From Ruminococcus sp. (GTDB lineage Bacteria; Bacillota; Clostridia; Oscillospirales; Ruminococcaceae): a DNA stretch of 33,107 bases. The position numbers and the translations under genes are program-made. The stretch is taken from NCBI GenBank assembly GCA_015066745.1, contig SVNW01000038.1, positions 1 through 33,107 of the forward strand. The letters run 5' to 3'. Below, in pieces: positions 32,014 through 33,107 of the stretch. The notes below the pieces were generated by a model that saw nothing but the letters and a program-made list of their open reading frames with translations, searched no databases and was not told the DNA's origin. How positions within the stretch are numbered: position 1 is the first letter of the stretch; every line of letters begins with the position of its first letter.

Positions 32014-32643
32014 TCACTTTGAATAATCTTTTAAAATTTTTTTAGTTTCAATTGACGGTATTCCTATCATCTGAAATTTTTTATCTGAAATAATTATCCT
32101 GTTTTTTCTTCCTTGATTTTCAGTATAAATATCGGCACATTCTTTATATCTGTCGCTTAAAAATATAATACGCTGATTTGACGAACCACGCAATCCCAGG
32201 TTATCATCATATTCGGATAAATACTCACCGTCTATCAGAATATCGGTCATTTTCAGAAGTTTTGCGATATATGGTTCTCCTGAATCTAAAAGCTCCTCGT
32301 ATCTGTATCCGGTATATATTATACACCCGAAATCTTTTCTTATGTTACGTACATTTTCTAAAAGTATACAGAGTTTGTCCGCCTGATAAAATGGTTCTCC
32401 GCCACTTATCGTTATCCCTTCGGTAGTGTTGTCCTTGCATATAAGTGTGGCAATATCATCGATTTTATATACATTTCCACCGTCAAGTGACTGCATATCG
32501 GTTGCTATACAGCCTTTACAACCTCTTTCACACCCCTGCAACCAAAGCGCAAACCGCTCATACGGACCGAGGCAATTTGTTTTTTTAAAATAAAATCCTA
32601 TACGCAAGCAATTTTCGGGGGCTATTTTCTTTATTATATTCAT
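32014..32643 (-). CDS. NrdG-like radical SAM activating enzyme
   Basis: A 209-residue radical SAM protein with a single 4Fe-4S motif CERGCKGC (Cys38, Cys42, Cys45), followed by ITISGGEPF and CIIYTGYRYEEL. This pattern matches anaerobic ribonucleotide reductase activating proteins and related glycyl-radical activases (Fer4_12 type). Such enzymes use S-adenosylmethionine to make a glycyl radical on a partner. The N-terminal FYFKKTNCLGPYERFALWLQ replaces the usual G-PG-R start. No NrdD or other glycyl-radical enzyme gene lies in the window, so the partner is unknown. The assignment as true NrdG is therefore tentative. The start has only a weak AAGAG 11 nt upstream. A good promoter lies at 32694-32722, and GH43 follows in the same direction. 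Confidence 0.78.
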   Translation of the reverse strand: MNIIKKIAPENCLRIGFYFKKTNCLGPYERFALWLQGCERGCKGCIATDMQSLDGGNVYKIDDIATLICKDNTTEGITISGGEPFYQADKLCILLENVRNIRKDFGCIIYTGYRYEELLDSGEPYIAKLLKMTDILIDGEYLSEYDDNLGLRGSSNQRIIFLSDRYKECADIYTENQGRKNRIIISDKKFQMIGIPSIETKKILKDYSK

Positions 32644-32693
32644 AGTGTTGATACTCTTTTTGTATTTGATTTTTTTTGATATACTACATCATA

Positions 32694-32722
32694 ATTATAT
32701 ATCTTTTGACTATATAAGTCAA
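32694..32722 (-). promoter_or_regulatory. Sigma-A promoter of NrdG-like / GH43 operon
   Basis: TTGACT (32717-32722) and TATAAT (32694-32699) on the minus strand have a 17-nt spacer, about 50 nt upstream of the start codon. Confidence 0.8.
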
Positions 32723-32757
32723 TGATTTAATATGTTAAAAACATCATTTTTCACAAA

Positions 32758-32910
32758 AACCTCTCAGTCAGCTTCGCTGACAGCTCTCCTTAAAAGGAGA
32801 GCCATAATTCTGTTGATTTTTAACTTGTGGATACAATCAAAGTAAAATTTTGATGCAGTAATGCCTCTCCTTTTAAGGAGAGGTGCTGAATGTAATGAAG
32901 CGGAGAGGTT
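32758..32910. repeat. Palindromic MITE-like repeat element
   Basis: A 153-bp element bounded by AACCTCTC and GAGAGGTT. Each half contains a second palindrome, CTCTCCTTAAAAGGAGAG at 32784-32801 and CTCTCCTTTTAAGGAGAG at 32865-32882. The left half also has CAGTCAGCTTCGCTGACAG. The two ends are imperfect inverted copies of about 45 bp. I recall similar non-coding elements dispersed in Ruminococcus and related genomes. There is no coding capacity. Confidence 0.75.
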
Positions 32911-32932
32911 ATTTTCCTTTAATTTAAAAACA

Positions 32933-32966
32933 CTTACAAAAATGCCACAGTACTTTATCCTGTGGC
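32933..32966 (-). terminator. Hairpin terminator facing left
   Basis: GCCACAG (32944-32950) and CTGTGGC (32960-32966) form a perfect 7-bp stem. On the minus strand it is followed by ATTTTTGT. It would stop transcription from the TnpB element at the right edge. Confidence 0.6.
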
Positions 32967-32983
32967 AAAATTCATCTATACTG

Positions 32984-33057
32984 TGACATCCTCCCCCACC
33001 TGTAGAGGTGGGGGCTTCCCATCTCTATAGATAAGTTTCGGTTCTCGTTCGATAGTA
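32984..33057 (-). mobile_element. IS200/IS605-type right end with putative omega-RNA hairpin
   Basis: On the minus strand this reads ...GGAAGCCCCCACCT, a four-base loop, AGGTGGGGGAGGATGTCAC. The 9-bp stem (32993-33001 with 33006-33014) and the terminal GGATGTCAC are typical of the right end of IS605/IS1341-type elements. In those elements the 3' part of the tnpB transcript becomes the guide RNA scaffold. The guide would then be the flanking sequence left of 32984. This follows the known arrangement. No transcript evidence is available here. Confidence 0.65.
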
Positions 33058-33107
33058 CTAACGTACTAAGCATAAGCGAGCTAACCCCGTATGTCCTACG
33101 GTTTTTA
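33058..33107 (-). pseudogene. TnpB C-terminus, partial at window edge
   Basis: The last 15 codons before a TAG read KTVGHTGLARLCLVR. The VGHTG motif is characteristic of the C-terminus of IS605/IS1341-family TnpB proteins, and the position directly before a typical right end supports this. Most of the gene lies beyond the window, so whether it is intact cannot be judged. TnpB is an RNA-guided nuclease associated with transposon maintenance. Confidence 0.6.

Noticed and set aside
32758..32910. CRISPR-like repeat
   Set aside because: The repeated units are inverted, not direct, and there is no spacer series. No CRISPR array was seen anywhere in the window.

Overview
The window is AT-rich DNA from a low-GC anaerobic Firmicute, most likely Ruminococcus or a relative in the Oscillospiraceae. 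This is an inference from PyrR-controlled pyrimidine genes, clustered AAA-ATPase/PD-(D/E)XK proteins, DUF3990- and DUF6591-type proteins, an intracellular GH43 enzyme, a NrdG-like radical SAM protein and clostridial-style promoters with 17-nt spacers. No rRNA or other species marker is present.

Layout. (1) 125-1001: a 5'-truncated DUF3990 gene and its usual partner. (2) 1112-2818: an AAA-ATPase/PD-(D/E)XK protein. (3) 2931-7584: a MacB/FtsX-type ABC transporter with a secreted four-cysteine protein. It lies between two copies of the 3' end of another small secreted-protein gene. (4) 7627-10485: an ABC-2 transporter and an ISL3 transposase remnant, lying between two copies of the 3' end of carB. 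(5) 10486-17808: the pyrimidine operon pyrR-pyrC-pyrF-carA-carB with a sigma-A promoter and a PyrR attenuator. (6) 17850-22232: three tandem mosaic AAA/PD-(D/E)XK genes, the last lacking its nuclease domain. (7) 22381-27299: a DNA-binding-like protein, a protein kinase-STAND NTPase-helical repeat protein and a membrane-anchored DUF6591 protein, whose upstream regions share a motif. (8) 27388-28646: a tyrosine recombinase, tRNA-Ala(GGC) and tRNA-Ser(CGA). (9) 28870-32643: an asparagine synthetase-like protein, a GH43 enzyme and a NrdG-like activase. (10) 32758-33107: a palindromic MITE-like repeat and the end of an IS605/IS1341-type TnpB element.

Main points. CarA has lost all three glutaminase catalytic residues (Cys to Ser, His to Tyr, Glu to Asp). 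The asparagine synthetase-like protein starts after the point where its glutaminase cysteine should be. Both enzymes therefore look ammonia-dependent, which suits an ammonia-rich gut or rumen habitat. Two neighbouring transporter cassettes are each flanked by a duplicated gene 3' end in the same orientation, which suggests a shared insertion mechanism. The AAA/nuclease array swaps two variable modules within an almost constant framework. The kinase-STAND cluster with its shared promoter motif is the best candidate for an undescribed signalling or defence system.
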